Below, piece after piece: positions 28,781 through 38,443 of a DNA stretch of 64,000 nt. The DNA is from Escherichia coli DSM 30083 = JCM 1649 = ATCC 11775 (GTDB lineage: Bacteria > Pseudomonadota > Gammaproteobacteria > Enterobacterales > Enterobacteriaceae), in the NCBI RefSeq assembly GCF_003697165.2, contig NZ_CP033092.2, positions 2,666,001 through 2,730,000 of the forward strand. Reading direction: 5' to 3'. The notes under the pieces are model-generated. The model was not told the origin of the DNA and did not search any database. It worked only from the letters and a program-made list of their open reading frames with translations. The translations under genes and the position numbers were made by a program. How positions within the stretch are numbered: the stretch's first letter is position 1; the number at the start of each line of letters is the position of its first letter.

Positions 28781-29421
28781 TTGTCGGTATACCTCTCTCG
28801 TTTACTCAGTTGTTCAGGAATATGGTGCAGCAGCTCACCGTCGCCGCAGTAAATGGCGGCGTGATTCGGCACCGATGAACCAAAACAGCACAGCAGCACA
28901 TCGCCCGGCTGCGCCTCTGTCAGTGCGACACGGTAAAAACCAGTAGCCTCCATATTGTCAAGATAGAGATTCTGACCGTGACGCCACCAGTCATCCCCGC
29001 GATGAAAATCCGGCATCTCAATCCCCGCCAGATGGTAAGCATCCCGGAACAGTGTGTAACAGTCTGTCACCCCGTACTCAAAGCGCCGCCCGGTGAGATG
29101 CGGCACACAGCGGAACTTGTGAATCGCCCCCCGGCAGACCAGCCACCACGGCAAATCGCTCTGCACCTGCAGCCGCCGGTCAGCCTCACTCAGCCAGGGC
29201 AGACCACCGGGGTGGCTGTGGACCAGCGCCACAATCTCACCCTGCATCTCTGCCTGCAGCCAGTCCTCCGGAGCCATCCGGAAATACGCCTCCGGCTCAC
29301 CGGAGATATTCACGCAGGGGAAATATCTTTCCCCCTCCGGCGTGCTTACCACGAAGCCGCACGACTCCGCTGGCGCACATCGCCGGGCGTGCGCCAGAAT
29401 CGCTGATTCTGTCTCTGTCAT
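28678..29421 (-). CDS. K: Tail tip protein K (JAMM + NlpC/P60 peptidase)
   Basis: A 247-residue protein. The N-terminal JAMM/MPN metalloprotease motif is HSHPGGLPWLSEAD. The C-terminal NlpC/P60 cysteine peptidase has Cys in GVTDCYTLF and His in NHAAIYCGDGE. I chose the start MTETESAILAHARR at 29421; an upstream extension exists in frame. The annotated lambda K of 199 residues is shorter because a later start was used. It may help tail tip maturation or wall passage. Confidence 0.92.
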   Translation of the reverse strand: MTETESAILAHARRCAPAESCGFVVSTPEGERYFPCVNISGEPEAYFRMAPEDWLQAEMQGEIVALVHSHPGGLPWLSEADRRLQVQSDLPWWLVCRGAIHKFRCVPHLTGRRFEYGVTDCYTLFRDAYHLAGIEMPDFHRGDDWWRHGQNLYLDNMEATGFYRVALTEAQPGDVLLCCFGSSVPNHAAIYCGDGELLHHIPEQLSKRERYTDKWQRRTHSLWRHREWHASAFTGICNDLAAASTFV

Positions 29422-29425
29422 GGGA

Positions 29426-30124
29426 TTACTGCGAAAGTTTGTTAATGGAAAGGAAGCCGCCAAAGTTGCCGACGTTATTGCGAAACTTACAGCCGCTCAG
29501 GCATTTGCTGCATTTATCCTTCGTGATATCGGACGTCGGCTGGTCATATTCATCCGCGACTGCCGGACCGTGATAACCGCACTCATCACCGCGATAGGTC
29601 CAGGTGCAGGTGTTGGCCAGCATGATACGCCCCGGAAAAACAGCGCCATCCGTTTCCGTCGGCGTGGACAGTACAAAGGAGGCACTCACCGCGCTCAGTT
29701 CGCTGCACTGCTCGATGCGCCAGCGGCTGATCACCTCCTGCTCCGGATCGGCGTCTCTGTTTCCGTTGACGAAGTTCACCGCATCCAGAAAACGGGCGTA
29801 AACCTTACGCCGGACCACCGTTCCGCCGACCAGACTCTGCATATCTTCCACCATACCGGTGACCATGCCGTACAGGTTAGAGACTGCCAGCGTGGGCCGC
29901 GTACTGGTGCCTTTGCCATTCAGTTCAAAACCGCTCCCCTGAATGGGATACGCCTGATACTGCCTCCCCTGCCAGGTGACCGGCTCACCTTTTTCGTTCT
30001 GCTCATTACAGAAAAAATAACGTTCTCCACCGACCTCTGTCAGATCGATTTCCCAGAGCACCACGCTGGCCGACTGCTCCGCACGGGTGCATTCATTCAG
30101 TGTTTCCTGCCGGATATCCTGCAT
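29426..30124 (-). CDS. L: Tail tip protein L (iron-sulfur)
   Basis: 232 residues, the lambda length. The C-terminal half carries the four cysteines that hold an Fe-S cluster in lambda L (CTWTYRGDECGYHG and CSKCLSGCKF regions). It starts at ATG 30124, overlapping the position of the original M stop (ATGA-type coupling). Confidence 0.94.
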   Translation of the reverse strand: MQDIRQETLNECTRAEQSASVVLWEIDLTEVGGERYFFCNEQNEKGEPVTWQGRQYQAYPIQGSGFELNGKGTSTRPTLAVSNLYGMVTGMVEDMQSLVGGTVVRRKVYARFLDAVNFVNGNRDADPEQEVISRWRIEQCSELSAVSASFVLSTPTETDGAVFPGRIMLANTCTWTYRGDECGYHGPAVADEYDQPTSDITKDKCSKCLSGCKFRNNVGNFGGFLSINKLSQ

Positions 30125-30453
30125 CAGTTCACCACCTGTTTAAACTCTGCGCTGAACCCAACACGCAACATACTGACCTGCGACTACCATTTTGCGCAGG
30201 TCACCTTTATCTGCCTGTAACCATAAGGCGGCGTCCACAGAAAGGCCTTCCAGCCCCCGTGCTCAGCCAGAAACGACTCCAGCGCCGTGGCCTCCTCACG
30301 GGAGACAGACAGCGTCACGCTGTACGTTTTCAGGTCAGCGTTCAGCCCGGCAGGCGCACGCTGGGAATAGCCATCACCAAAGCGCACCTCCCTGACGGAA
30401 GGAGCCGATGTCACATCCATCCCGGGTTTCACTTTCCAGCGGAAGGTTTTCAT
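30124..30453 (-). pseudogene. M: Tail tip protein M with an internal amber codon
   Basis: Codons 1-89 match lambda M (MKTFRWKVKPGMDV to VTCAKW). Codon 90 is then TAG (30186-30184), where lambda has a serine codon. In-frame homology continues after it (SQVSMLRVGFSAEFKQVVN) to the normal TGA at 30126-30124, giving a full length of 109 residues as in lambda. The product as written lacks the last 20 residues. M is essential for the lambda tail tip, so the lesion probably blocks tail assembly unless the codon is suppressed. Confidence 0.9.
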
Positions 30454-33023
30454 CGTCCACCTCCGGAGAACAGTCCACCATCACGCATCTGTGTCTGAAT
30501 TTCATCACGGGCACCCTTGCGGGCCATGTCATACACCGCCTTCAGAGCAGCCGGACCTATCTGCCCGTTCGTGCCGTCGTTGTTAATCACCACATGGTTA
30601 TTCTGCTCAAACGTCCCGGACGCCTGCGACCGGCTGTCAGCCAGACTGCCCGGTGTACCGACATAACCACCGGTGGCATAGCCGCGCATCAGCCGATAGA
30701 GATTCCCCACGCCAATCCGGCTGGTTGCCTCCTTTGTGAAGACAAATTCACCACGGTGAACAATCCCCGCTGGCTCATATTTGCCGCCGGTTCCCGTAAA
30801 TCCTCCGGTTGCAAAATGGAATTTCGCCGCGGCGGCCTGAATGGCTGTACCGCCTGACGCGGATGCGCCGCCACCAACAGCCCCGCCAATGGCGCTGCCG
30901 ATACTCCCGACAATCCCCACCATTGCCTGCTTAAGCAGAATTTCTGTCATCATGGACAGCACGGAACGGGTGAATCCCCGCCAGTTCTGTTCGCTGCCGG
31001 TCAGCATCGCCGCCATATTCTGTGCAATACCGTCAAAGGTCTGCGTGGCCACACTTTTAACCTGCGAAAAACTGTCCGTCGCACTTTCCGCCCACTCTCC
31101 CCAGCCGGACTTCATCCCGGCCATCCAGCTTCCACGAAGCTGCTCCTCCGCAGACCAGGTGTTCTTCAGTGCCGATGTGGCCTTCGCCAGCGCAGCCGGA
31201 TTATCACCGTACACCTCACGAAGGCGCTGCTCTTCCGACTCCCGCTGCGCCTGACGGTCGGTGAGGCCGCGGGCTTTTGCGCTGATTGCCGCCTGCTTCG
31301 CGCTTTGCTGCTGTTCAAACCGCGCCGCCTGCTGTGCCAGCTCATTCAGCCGCTTCTGGTGTTCAATCTTGTCTCCCAGCTCAGCCAGCTGGCGTTTGTA
31401 CTCCAGCGTCTCTTTCTCATGAGCCAGCAGGGATTTTTCCTGCTCAGATAACTGCCGTTTCGTGGCGGCCTCTTTCAGGACCACATACTGACTTTCCGCT
31501 TCCCATAAATCCCGGCGCTGCTGGCTGATTTTCTCATTCACACCGCTGTGTTTTTCCAGCGTCCTGAGCTCGGTTTCAAGCGCCAGCAGGGCTGCATGCG
31601 CCCGGTCTTCCTGGCGCTCACCGGCAGACACCTTCACACCTGACGGCTTTTTCAGCGTCGATTCATAATCCTTTTTTGCCGACGCCATCAGCGTGTTGTA
31701 ATCCGCCTGCAGGATTTTTCCGTCTTTCAGGGCCTTATTCAGCTCTTTCTGACGGGCGGTATATTTATCCAGCGGCGTCTGCAGGCGCTCATACGCCTTC
31801 TGCGCCTCTCCGGTATACTTCAGCTGTGACGACTCACGCTCAGCCCTGTCCCTTGCCGCCAGTTCACCGGCTTTTTCCATATCCGACTGCAGCGTGGCCG
31901 CTGCCAGACCCAGACGGGCATTTTCCCGGTCATCCCATGCCCCCTGAAGGTTCGCACGAAAAGAGGAGGTCTTTCCCCGGCGCTGGCTCCGGCTCTGGTA
32001 CCACTGCCATTTTTTATCCGCCTCATCAAATGCCTTCTGCGCACTGGCGAGCATATCCGCTGAGGATTCCGGACGACCGATATCCAGAATGGCATCCCAC
32101 ATCGATTTGAATGCCTTCCCTGTTTTATCCGCCCAGGTCTCCAGTGTTCCCATGTTTTCTTTCAGGCGACGGGTCTGCTCATCAAAGCCTTTCGTGGCGA
32201 TATCGTTCGCCGCCTGCAATGCCCCGGCCTCGTCTCCGGAACGCTGCAGCTGTGCAACATACGCAATCTGCTCTGCCGTCACGTTACGGAACTGGCGCGC
32301 CATCGCCATCAGTCCCGACGTCGGGTCAGTGGTCAGCTTCCCGAAGGCTTCAGCGACTTTATCCACCTCCACACCGGATGCAGACGCAAAACGCGCGACA
32401 CTCTGGTTGATGGCATCAAACTGTTCACCACCACGCACACCGGCATTCACCAGGGCTGCCAGTGACTCTCTCGCCTGGTTAAACGTCAGCCCTGCTGCCT
32501 GCCCGGCTCTTGAGAGCGTCAGCATACGATCGGCAGTCAGTCCGGCCTGATTGCCGGAAAGGACCAGCGTTTTATTAAATTCTGAAAGCGTGGCGTCGCC
32601 CTGGTACCAGGCGTACGCCAGCGCACCTGTCGCCACCGCCAGCGAGGTGACCCCGACCATCGGCAGGGTGATCGCACCGGCAAGCCCCCTGAACATGGGG
32701 ATCATCCCGCCGAAGGAGTCCTTCACCTGACCGCCCTGTTGCAGCAGGATCAACCAGGGATTCTGACCACCGGCAAGCTGCGTGGCGATATCCGTAAACT
32801 GTGCGGGCAGGGTTCGCATGGCCGCTTTATACTGCCCGACGGAAATCCCGGCTTTTTGTGCAGCCAGCGCCTGGCGGCTCAGGCCCTGTTCAACAGCACT
32901 GGCGGTTTTTCTGGCGTCGGTATCCAGACCTGAAAAATGACGCCTTACCCGGCTCATCTGCTCATCGAAACGGACAGCATCCAGACTCAGGTCAATAACA
33001 AGATCACCAACCGGCTGGGACAT
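30450..33023 (-). CDS. H: Tape measure protein H
   Basis: 857 residues, against 853 in lambda. It is long, mostly helical and coiled-coil, with hydrophobic segments near 110-140 and a Gly/Ala-rich hydrophobic stretch near 730-760. It sets tail length and is cleaved in lambda. The stop overlaps the M start (ATGA) and the start overlaps T. Confidence 0.95.
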   Translation of the reverse strand: MSQPVGDLVIDLSLDAVRFDEQMSRVRRHFSGLDTDARKTASAVEQGLSRQALAAQKAGISVGQYKAAMRTLPAQFTDIATQLAGGQNPWLILLQQGGQVKDSFGGMIPMFRGLAGAITLPMVGVTSLAVATGALAYAWYQGDATLSEFNKTLVLSGNQAGLTADRMLTLSRAGQAAGLTFNQARESLAALVNAGVRGGEQFDAINQSVARFASASGVEVDKVAEAFGKLTTDPTSGLMAMARQFRNVTAEQIAYVAQLQRSGDEAGALQAANDIATKGFDEQTRRLKENMGTLETWADKTGKAFKSMWDAILDIGRPESSADMLASAQKAFDEADKKWQWYQSRSQRRGKTSSFRANLQGAWDDRENARLGLAAATLQSDMEKAGELAARDRAERESSQLKYTGEAQKAYERLQTPLDKYTARQKELNKALKDGKILQADYNTLMASAKKDYESTLKKPSGVKVSAGERQEDRAHAALLALETELRTLEKHSGVNEKISQQRRDLWEAESQYVVLKEAATKRQLSEQEKSLLAHEKETLEYKRQLAELGDKIEHQKRLNELAQQAARFEQQQSAKQAAISAKARGLTDRQAQRESEEQRLREVYGDNPAALAKATSALKNTWSAEEQLRGSWMAGMKSGWGEWAESATDSFSQVKSVATQTFDGIAQNMAAMLTGSEQNWRGFTRSVLSMMTEILLKQAMVGIVGSIGSAIGGAVGGGASASGGTAIQAAAAKFHFATGGFTGTGGKYEPAGIVHRGEFVFTKEATSRIGVGNLYRLMRGYATGGYVGTPGSLADSRSQASGTFEQNNHVVINNDGTNGQIGPAALKAVYDMARKGARDEIQTQMRDGGLFSGGGR

Positions 33024-33417
33024 ATCTCACACCTCCCGGAATCCCCGCTGAAGCCATCATTAATGCGGCATCATCCACCATGACATCCGCCACATCCGCA
33101 GACGATAAAATATCGCGCCCTCCGTCCCCACCGAACCGGACGCCTCCGGCAAGTCCTGCCGCTTTCTGCATCAGCATTTTGTCCTCATCCGGCCTCTCCA
33201 CCTGCTCTTCCTCATGCCGGGGGACAAGCAGACTGAAATCAGAGGGATGCATATCCGGATCGCAAAAAAACAGGCTGAGTACAGCGTACGTCAGCCCGGA
33301 AAAATGCATATCCAGCTGGGTATCCTGAAAATAATGCGTGCGGTAAAAACGGTGCCAGTCGGCATATTCGGTGGATGTCATCCCGGCAAGCATGGCGCGC
33401 CAGTCGGGTCTCCCCAT
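33004..33417 (-). CDS. T: T segment of the G-T tail assembly chaperone
   Basis: This frame is made as the C-terminal extension of G by a -1 ribosomal frameshift and not from its own start. It is open from the slip site near 33468 down to 33004. The length listed here is only from its first ATG. T recruits V tail-tube subunits while G coats the tape measure. Confidence 0.9.
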   Translation of the reverse strand: MGRPDWRAMLAGMTSTEYADWHRFYRTHYFQDTQLDMHFSGLTYAVLSLFFCDPDMHPSDFSLLVPRHEEEQVERPDEDKMLMQKAAGLAGGVRFGGDGGRDILSSADVADVMVDDAALMMASAGIPGGVRYVPAGW

Positions 33418-33443
33418 CTCACGCGCCAGTCTGAGGGCAAAGT

Positions 33444-33875
33444 TCAGCTCGCCGTCGAAGACTTTCCCGCAGAAAAATCATCATCAGTCAGCGTGTTATT
33501 TTTCGCCACTTCAGTAATATCAGTATCCGGACGAACAGCTTCGATCATCCCGGACAGGCACAACACCACGTCTTCCGCCCGGGCAATGGCATCGGCAGGC
33601 CAGGTGGTGAGCACTTCCTGCTCTATCTTCATCACGGCCTCATTCATTGACGGTGACTGCGTTTTCTGTGGATGGTTATGCCACAGGGACATCGCCACCA
33701 GAAACGCGCCGGTTCTGACGAGATCTTCCACGCTTACCTGCAGGTTGCCGCAGGATTCTGCCTGTTCTGCACGCCGTTTCAGGAGGGCAAGATGCTCGAT
33801 ACGCTGCAGCGCAGACAATTCGGAAAGCGTGACAGACACACCGTTATATTCAAATTGTTCTGTTTTCAGAAACAT
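33444..33875 (-). CDS. G: Tail assembly chaperone G
   Basis: 143 residues, 140 in lambda. It binds the tape measure protein during tail assembly and is absent from the virion. A conserved slippery site sits a few codons before its stop. Confidence 0.93.
   Translation of the reverse strand: MFLKTEQFEYNGVSVTLSELSALQRIEHLALLKRRAEQAESCGNLQVSVEDLVRTGAFLVAMSLWHNHPQKTQSPSMNEAVMKIEQEVLTTWPADAIARAEDVVLCLSGMIEAVRPDTDITEVAKNNTLTDDDFSAGKSSTAS
33462..33468 (-). promoter_or_regulatory. Programmed -1 frameshift site (G to GT)
   Basis: The heptamer G GGA AAG on the minus strand lies in the G frame and allows a shift to GGG AAA. After it the -1 frame is open through T, while the 0 frame stops at 33444. It is the same heptamer as in lambda, where a few percent of ribosomes slip. 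Confidence 0.93.
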
Positions 33876-33888
33876 GTATTACCTCCGT

Positions 33889-34641
33889 TTACCCTGCAGC
33901 GCCCGCTTCAGTAACGGTGACTTCAGCCACTGCGGCGAACTGACCATTTCCGCTCACCACAGGGATCTGCACCTTACCTGTCGCCACGCCGTTTACCGTA
34001 ATTGTCATATCTTTCACACTAATGGTGGCTTTCGACGGATCGGCGGAAACCGCTCTGAACGTCTTGTCGGTTGCACTTTCCGGCTCAAAAGAAACCGTCA
34101 GGGTGGTTGTTTTCCCTTTTGCCACCGTACCGGATGTCGGCGTCACCTTAATCGCACTGACCGGCGTAATTTTGCTGCGTTCTTCCGCTACAGAAGGTTT
34201 ACCCACGTTAGTGACTTTCACCGTGCGGGTGATCACTTCTTTCGCCGTCACGGCCTTACCGATACTGCTGACCCAGCCACGAAACACATCCACCGTGCCA
34301 TTCGGAAAACGGATTTTATAGGCCCGGACATCGCCGCTTTCAAACCAGCCTATAAGCCCTTTCTGGCCTTCCTCTCCCGGTTTCCAGGCCAGCGTAAAAC
34401 TGGTATCACCTGCAGATTTCTGCCCCTGCCCGGTCGCGGTCCAGTCCGCGTCTTCATCATCCAGGTAGTTATCATCGTAGGATTCTGCCGTCATCTCGCC
34501 CGGCGTCAGATCCTTCACCTTAGCCAGTCGCTGCCAGTCATCGTCTGACAACGGGTTTGCATAAGCATCACCCTTGCCGTTGTAAACCCACAGAGTGGTA
34601 CCGGCACCTTTTACCGGCTCAAGGGGATTTGGTGTTGCCAT
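33889..34641 (-). CDS. V: Major tail tube protein V
   Basis: 250 residues, 246 in lambda. The tail-tube domain fills about the first 160 residues, and a C-terminal Ig-like (Big_2) domain (TPVSAIKVTPTSGTVAKG) decorates the tube surface. Confidence 0.95.
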   Translation of the reverse strand: MATPNPLEPVKGAGTTLWVYNGKGDAYANPLSDDDWQRLAKVKDLTPGEMTAESYDDNYLDDEDADWTATGQGQKSAGDTSFTLAWKPGEEGQKGLIGWFESGDVRAYKIRFPNGTVDVFRGWVSSIGKAVTAKEVITRTVKVTNVGKPSVAEERSKITPVSAIKVTPTSGTVAKGKTTTLTVSFEPESATDKTFRAVSADPSKATISVKDMTITVNGVATGKVQIPVVSGNGQFAAVAEVTVTEAGAAG

Positions 34642-34648
34642 ATCGTCC

Positions 34649-35044
34649 TCACATCTCGTATGTAATGGAATAAGTCAGATCTGCAGAACTCCATAACGCC
34701 ATATCGTCATCACGACGATACTCATAGCCCTGCGTAACCATCGTGGTAATCAGTCCTGCCAGTGCCGGGATCGCGGTCATCGCCGGGTAAATCCGGCTTT
34801 CCATCCACTGATCAAGCTCTGAATCCGGTACCTGTGCCGGTAAAAACACCTCAATATGCAGCGTGGCCCGCCAGGTATCTGCATCCAGCTCTTCACCGGT
34901 ATACTCTGCATCCGTCAGATAAACCGCGATCGCAGGAAAATCCTCTTCGTCAAAAACAACGGGGCGACCATCAAACAGCGTCGCCCCGTGTTCATGCTGC
35001 TCGAGTGCATCCAGCACTGCGGCACGAATGTCAGTGTGTTTCAT
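34649..35044 (-). CDS. U: Tail terminator protein U
   Basis: 131 residues, identical in length to lambda U. It starts MKHTDIRAAVLDALEQHEHG. It caps the tail tube at its final length. Its start overlaps the Z stop (ATGA). Confidence 0.95.
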   Translation of the reverse strand: MKHTDIRAAVLDALEQHEHGATLFDGRPVVFDEEDFPAIAVYLTDAEYTGEELDADTWRATLHIEVFLPAQVPDSELDQWMESRIYPAMTAIPALAGLITTMVTQGYEYRRDDDMALWSSADLTYSITYEM

Positions 35045-35574
35045 CGTTTTATTGCAATCCTCAGTTGTTGTTTCAGCGCGTATGCCAGTTCTTTAGGCAG
35101 GCGTTCACGCCGGATACGGTCAACATTCTCATCAAATGCCTGTTTCAGTGGGGCCGCCATCGGGATTTTCACCACATCAATGGGGTAACGGTTTTTCCCG
35201 GCCACACGCTGCATGACATGCCAGCGACCATTTTTTAATCTCTGAATAAATGCCCGCTGATACCGATGCTGACCGGCTTTAAGTATGCTGTTCGGGCGAC
35301 GCCCCAGCATCCTGATCCCCAGCTTAATCACAGGGAGATCACCGCGGTTAACGATAATTCTGGCATTCGGATTTCTGACCGTCGCCCGTTTCAGTCTGGA
35401 CCGTTCCTTAACCAGTTTCCGGCGAACCTTTGTCTCCCGGGCAACCTGTGATGAAGACTGATTAATCGCCGTTGTGGCCACGCGGTTAATGGCCATTGCT
35501 GAAGCCGCCGGAATGGCGTTTTTACGAACCCGGCTCAGATTGTCAATCGCCTGATCAAGCCCTTTTATCGCCAT
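35041..35574 (-). CDS. Z: Tail completion protein Z
   Basis: 177 residues, slightly shorter than lambda Z (192). It is very basic (RKLVKERSRLKRATVR). It is needed for correct head-tail joining and DNA ejection in lambda. Confidence 0.92.
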   Translation of the reverse strand: MAIKGLDQAIDNLSRVRKNAIPAASAMAINRVATTAINQSSSQVARETKVRRKLVKERSRLKRATVRNPNARIIVNRGDLPVIKLGIRMLGRRPNSILKAGQHRYQRAFIQRLKNGRWHVMQRVAGKNRYPIDVVKIPMAAPLKQAFDENVDRIRRERLPKELAYALKQQLRIAIKR

Positions 35575-35589
35575 AATTTCACCCTGCGT

Positions 35590-35943
35590 TTATCGTCGCC
35601 GGTTAACTGCGGGTGGTTGACCACGGTTGAGCCAGAGATAACAGCTGCCCCCGTCATCCGGAGAAACACGATCCACCCAGAATATCTCACCATTAATGGT
35701 CAGCGTGTCACCACGCCGCACGGCACGAACCGTATCCGTCCGCACAAATAATGACGGGCTGCTTCCTTCAATACGGACCCCGCCACCGGCAAACCCCAGC
35801 GACTCCGGATCATCAAAAACCCCCTGAACTTCGCTGCCACACTGTGCCCCCGAGGTGAACTGCGCACAGAGCCCCATCACTTCAACGATCGTACTGTCTA
35901 CCCCGGCGAGGGCAGCATCAAAGGCATTCTGAAAATCACGCAT
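35590..35943 (-). CDS. FII: Head-tail joining protein FII
   Basis: 117 residues, the lambda length. It binds the connector and gives the tail its docking site. It overlaps the end of FI by 8 bp. Confidence 0.94.
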   Translation of the reverse strand: MRDFQNAFDAALAGVDSTIVEVMGLCAQFTSGAQCGSEVQGVFDDPESLGFAGGGVRIEGSSPSLFVRTDTVRAVRRGDTLTINGEIFWVDRVSPDDGGSCYLWLNRGQPPAVNRRR

Positions 35944-36319
35944 ATTCAGCCGTTCCGTGCTGTATCATGGCCGTTGCCAGTGATGATGGCACCAGAACAC
36001 GCATACCCCGTAACGCCAGCTCAACGGGACGACCTGTCTCCGGGCAATACCCCATTACTTGCAGGCACTTCCGTACCCGGACGGCTTTAACATCATCCGG
36101 AGCATCCGTGTTGTTCAACTGCTCACCATCGTCTGTGTGATTTTGATCAGCCCCGCTCTCATCAGAGTGCATAATGCCCTCCGGGGAAACAGCAAGCTCC
36201 TCTTCCCACTCAGACACACGTTGAGCAATATCCGCAGCACTCCCCGACATATCCGCCTCGCGCCCCAGCAGGTCAGCCAGTTGACGAAGACGATTCAGAT
36301 TTTCTTCTTTTGTTGCCAT
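35936..36319 (-). CDS. FI: DNA packaging protein FI
   Basis: A 127-residue acidic protein. I chose ATG 36319 (MATKEENLNRLRQLADLLG), matching lambda FI; an upstream in-frame start adds 16 residues without support. It helps prohead-terminase docking during packaging. Confidence 0.92.
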   Translation of the reverse strand: MATKEENLNRLRQLADLLGREADMSGSAADIAQRVSEWEEELAVSPEGIMHSDESGADQNHTDDGEQLNNTDAPDDVKAVRVRKCLQVMGYCPETGRPVELALRGMRVLVPSSLATAMIQHGTAEYA

Positions 36320-36370
36320 CTCAGCCTCCTGTGAAAAAAGACACGGGGGCATTTCGCCCCCGCTCACGGA

Positions 36371-37399
36371 TTATTTCACCTGTACCACCACAAACTCATC
36401 CGGATCCGGCAGCACCATCAGCGGAGCGGACTGCGTCATGGTGAATTCACAGGACGGATCGCCCACGGTCAGCCAGTGTTTCGGGTAACGGGAAGAAGCC
36501 ACCACTCCTTCAGACAACGCCTGTGCATCCTTAATGGCACCATAGCAACGAATCCCCTCTGCCGCCGTATTCCCCAACACCAGCATGCCCTCCGGCAGAT
36601 AACGTTTTTCGGTACCGTCCTCTGCCACATAAGACGTTTTCGCCACCACAATGGCCAGATCGCCGTAATACCCCTTGAAGGACACCACTGCGCCCAGATC
36701 TTTCACTGCCGTTTCGAGTTGTGAATTTGAGCCGCGACGGGTATCCAGTTTTTCGCGGAACAGCTTAAAGCCATTCAGCAGACGCCAGACCGTACCGTCC
36801 ATAATGGCGATATTCACAAGGCCGCTGGCCTGATCGCAGTAGAGGTCAATATCATGCGTCGGATCAAACGTATCACGGTCCTGCTCAGACCATTTTTTAC
36901 CGTCAGCCTGCTCAATGTTATTTCCTTCAGAGCGCCCGAAATCCACCTCGACAGTATCAAACTGCTCCCCTTCCATGGTGTATTTGCCATACAGCACGGC
37001 ATTCACCGCCTGCATTTCTTCCACCTGGACAATGGCGTGCTCTTCCTGTTTGAGGTTATCGGTAATGATACGCAGACGACGGTAGGCCGGGTCGTTCAGC
37101 TGAGCCGGATCTTCACCAGGAAGGCGCTCAACCGCCTGCTGGTAATTAAATTCGTGTTTCGGCTTGACGTAGCCCGGACGTAACACGCGGGTTTCACCAC
37201 CGCGATGGCGAAGCACTTTTCCTTCAACGATCGGGGAGACATAGGCCGCCACCGGCGTTTTTCCGGTAATTTTGTCCAGCATCACCTCTTCGGTGTGGAA
37301 ATTCACCGTACGGCGGAAAAACAGCTCCAGAAACAGCGCACGGAATTTCACTTTTTGTTCGGTATAACCGAGTAACTGGCGGGTCGTAAACAATCCCAT
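36371..37399 (-). CDS. E: Major capsid protein E
   Basis: 342 residues, 341 in lambda, starting MGLFTTRQLLGYTEQKVKF. HK97 fold by family. It lies between D and FI as usual. Confidence 0.96.
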   Translation of the reverse strand: MGLFTTRQLLGYTEQKVKFRALFLELFFRRTVNFHTEEVMLDKITGKTPVAAYVSPIVEGKVLRHRGGETRVLRPGYVKPKHEFNYQQAVERLPGEDPAQLNDPAYRRLRIITDNLKQEEHAIVQVEEMQAVNAVLYGKYTMEGEQFDTVEVDFGRSEGNNIEQADGKKWSEQDRDTFDPTHDIDLYCDQASGLVNIAIMDGTVWRLLNGFKLFREKLDTRRGSNSQLETAVKDLGAVVSFKGYYGDLAIVVAKTSYVAEDGTEKRYLPEGMLVLGNTAAEGIRCYGAIKDAQALSEGVVASSRYPKHWLTVGDPSCEFTMTQSAPLMVLPDPDEFVVVQVK

Positions 37400-37456
37400 A
37401 AATCAGTTCCTTTCATTCAGAAATCAGTCAGGTCACCATGGTGGCCTGATAACGTG

Positions 37457-37804
37457 TTACGGCAGCGCCGCGTGACTCAGGGCTGTGCCGGCAAAGGCAT
37501 TTGCCTTTTTGTGTTCATCCACACTGTCAGGCCAGCGGATTGCCTCCGTCGCAAAGGTCCCCGACTTGTAATAGGTCAGCACCGTCTCTGTGCCTTCAAG
37601 CGGCAGTACCAGTATGCCAACCGCACTACCGGCTTTCTGTCCATCCCAGACCACCAGTTTCCCGGTGGCTTCATCCAGCATCAGGGGCGTCAGAGCCGGT
37701 GTTGCAGAAGAAATCCCGCTGCTGCCTGTGGCGGTATGAGCCGGATCATTACCGGCAAAAATACGTACTTCCGCACGCTGTTCAGTGATGGTTTTCGTCA
37801 CCAT
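37457..37804 (-). CDS. D: Head decoration protein D
   Basis: 115 residues, 110 in lambda. The trimeric protein stabilises the expanded capsid. The ending SVDEHKKANAFAGTALSHA is typical. Confidence 0.94.
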   Translation of the reverse strand: MVTKTITEQRAEVRIFAGNDPAHTATGSSGISSATPALTPLMLDEATGKLVVWDGQKAGSAVGILVLPLEGTETVLTYYKSGTFATEAIRWPDSVDEHKKANAFAGTALSHAALP

Positions 37805-37840
37805 TTTGTTAAAACCTCATATTGATGGTCAGCACTGACT

Positions 37841-38443
37841 TCATGGCATGGCCATGAGCATTTTCACGTCCGCATCACCGTCTGCTGACGTCTGTGACAC
37901 GCCACCCCGCACCGCTGCCGGTGAATGATTCGCCATGAAATGTTCAAACAGGGCGGTTGTGGATGCAGAGACCGGTTCGGCCTTACCTGATCCCGCAGCC
38001 AGCACAGCCCGGGCGTTCTCCACGGTCATTCCCGGGCAGGCCGCCAGTTTTTCAGCCTGCGCTTCTGCCCCTTTTGCCTCATCCAGGGCCATGATCTGAT
38101 CACGAAGCGAGGGCCCGGCATCCGCCAGTGGTGCAGCCGCCAGGATCGGGCGGGCTTTTTCCACCGTCATCTCCGGCATCGCCGCCAGCGTTGCCGCCAG
38201 TTGTTCACGACCGTTCGCTTCTTCACACGCCATAATGCGATCGGCTTCACTCTGCGCGGATGCCACCGGCTGCTGCGGTGCCGCCGCGGCCAGAATCGCC
38301 CGGGCCTGTTCAACGCTCATGCCCTGTTGCCCTGCCAGCATCGTGGCAAGCTGTTCACGTCCTTTCGCTTCCTGGCATGTCAGGATCCCCATCACTCGCT
38401 GGTTCTCCTGCACGGCGGCTTCCGTTGCAGTTAATTGCGGCAT
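37841..38443 (-). CDS. nu3: Capsid scaffold Nu3 (internal start in C)
   Basis: An in-frame internal start ATG 38443 (MPQLTATEAAV) is preceded by GAGGAGG at ideal spacing. It gives a 200-residue scaffold identical to the C-terminus of C. This mirrors the lambda C/Nu3 arrangement. It carries the three tandem repeat units. Confidence 0.85.
   Translation of the reverse strand: MPQLTATEAAVQENQRVMGILTCQEAKGREQLATMLAGQQGMSVEQARAILAAAAPQQPVASAQSEADRIMACEEANGREQLAATLAAMPEMTVEKARPILAAAPLADAGPSLRDQIMALDEAKGAEAQAEKLAACPGMTVENARAVLAAGSGKAEPVSASTTALFEHFMANHSPAAVRGGVSQTSADGDADVKMLMAMP

Noticed and set aside
33214..34548. 444-codon plus-strand ORF opposite G/T and V
   Set aside because: Spans several certain tail genes on the other strand and has shadow-like composition.
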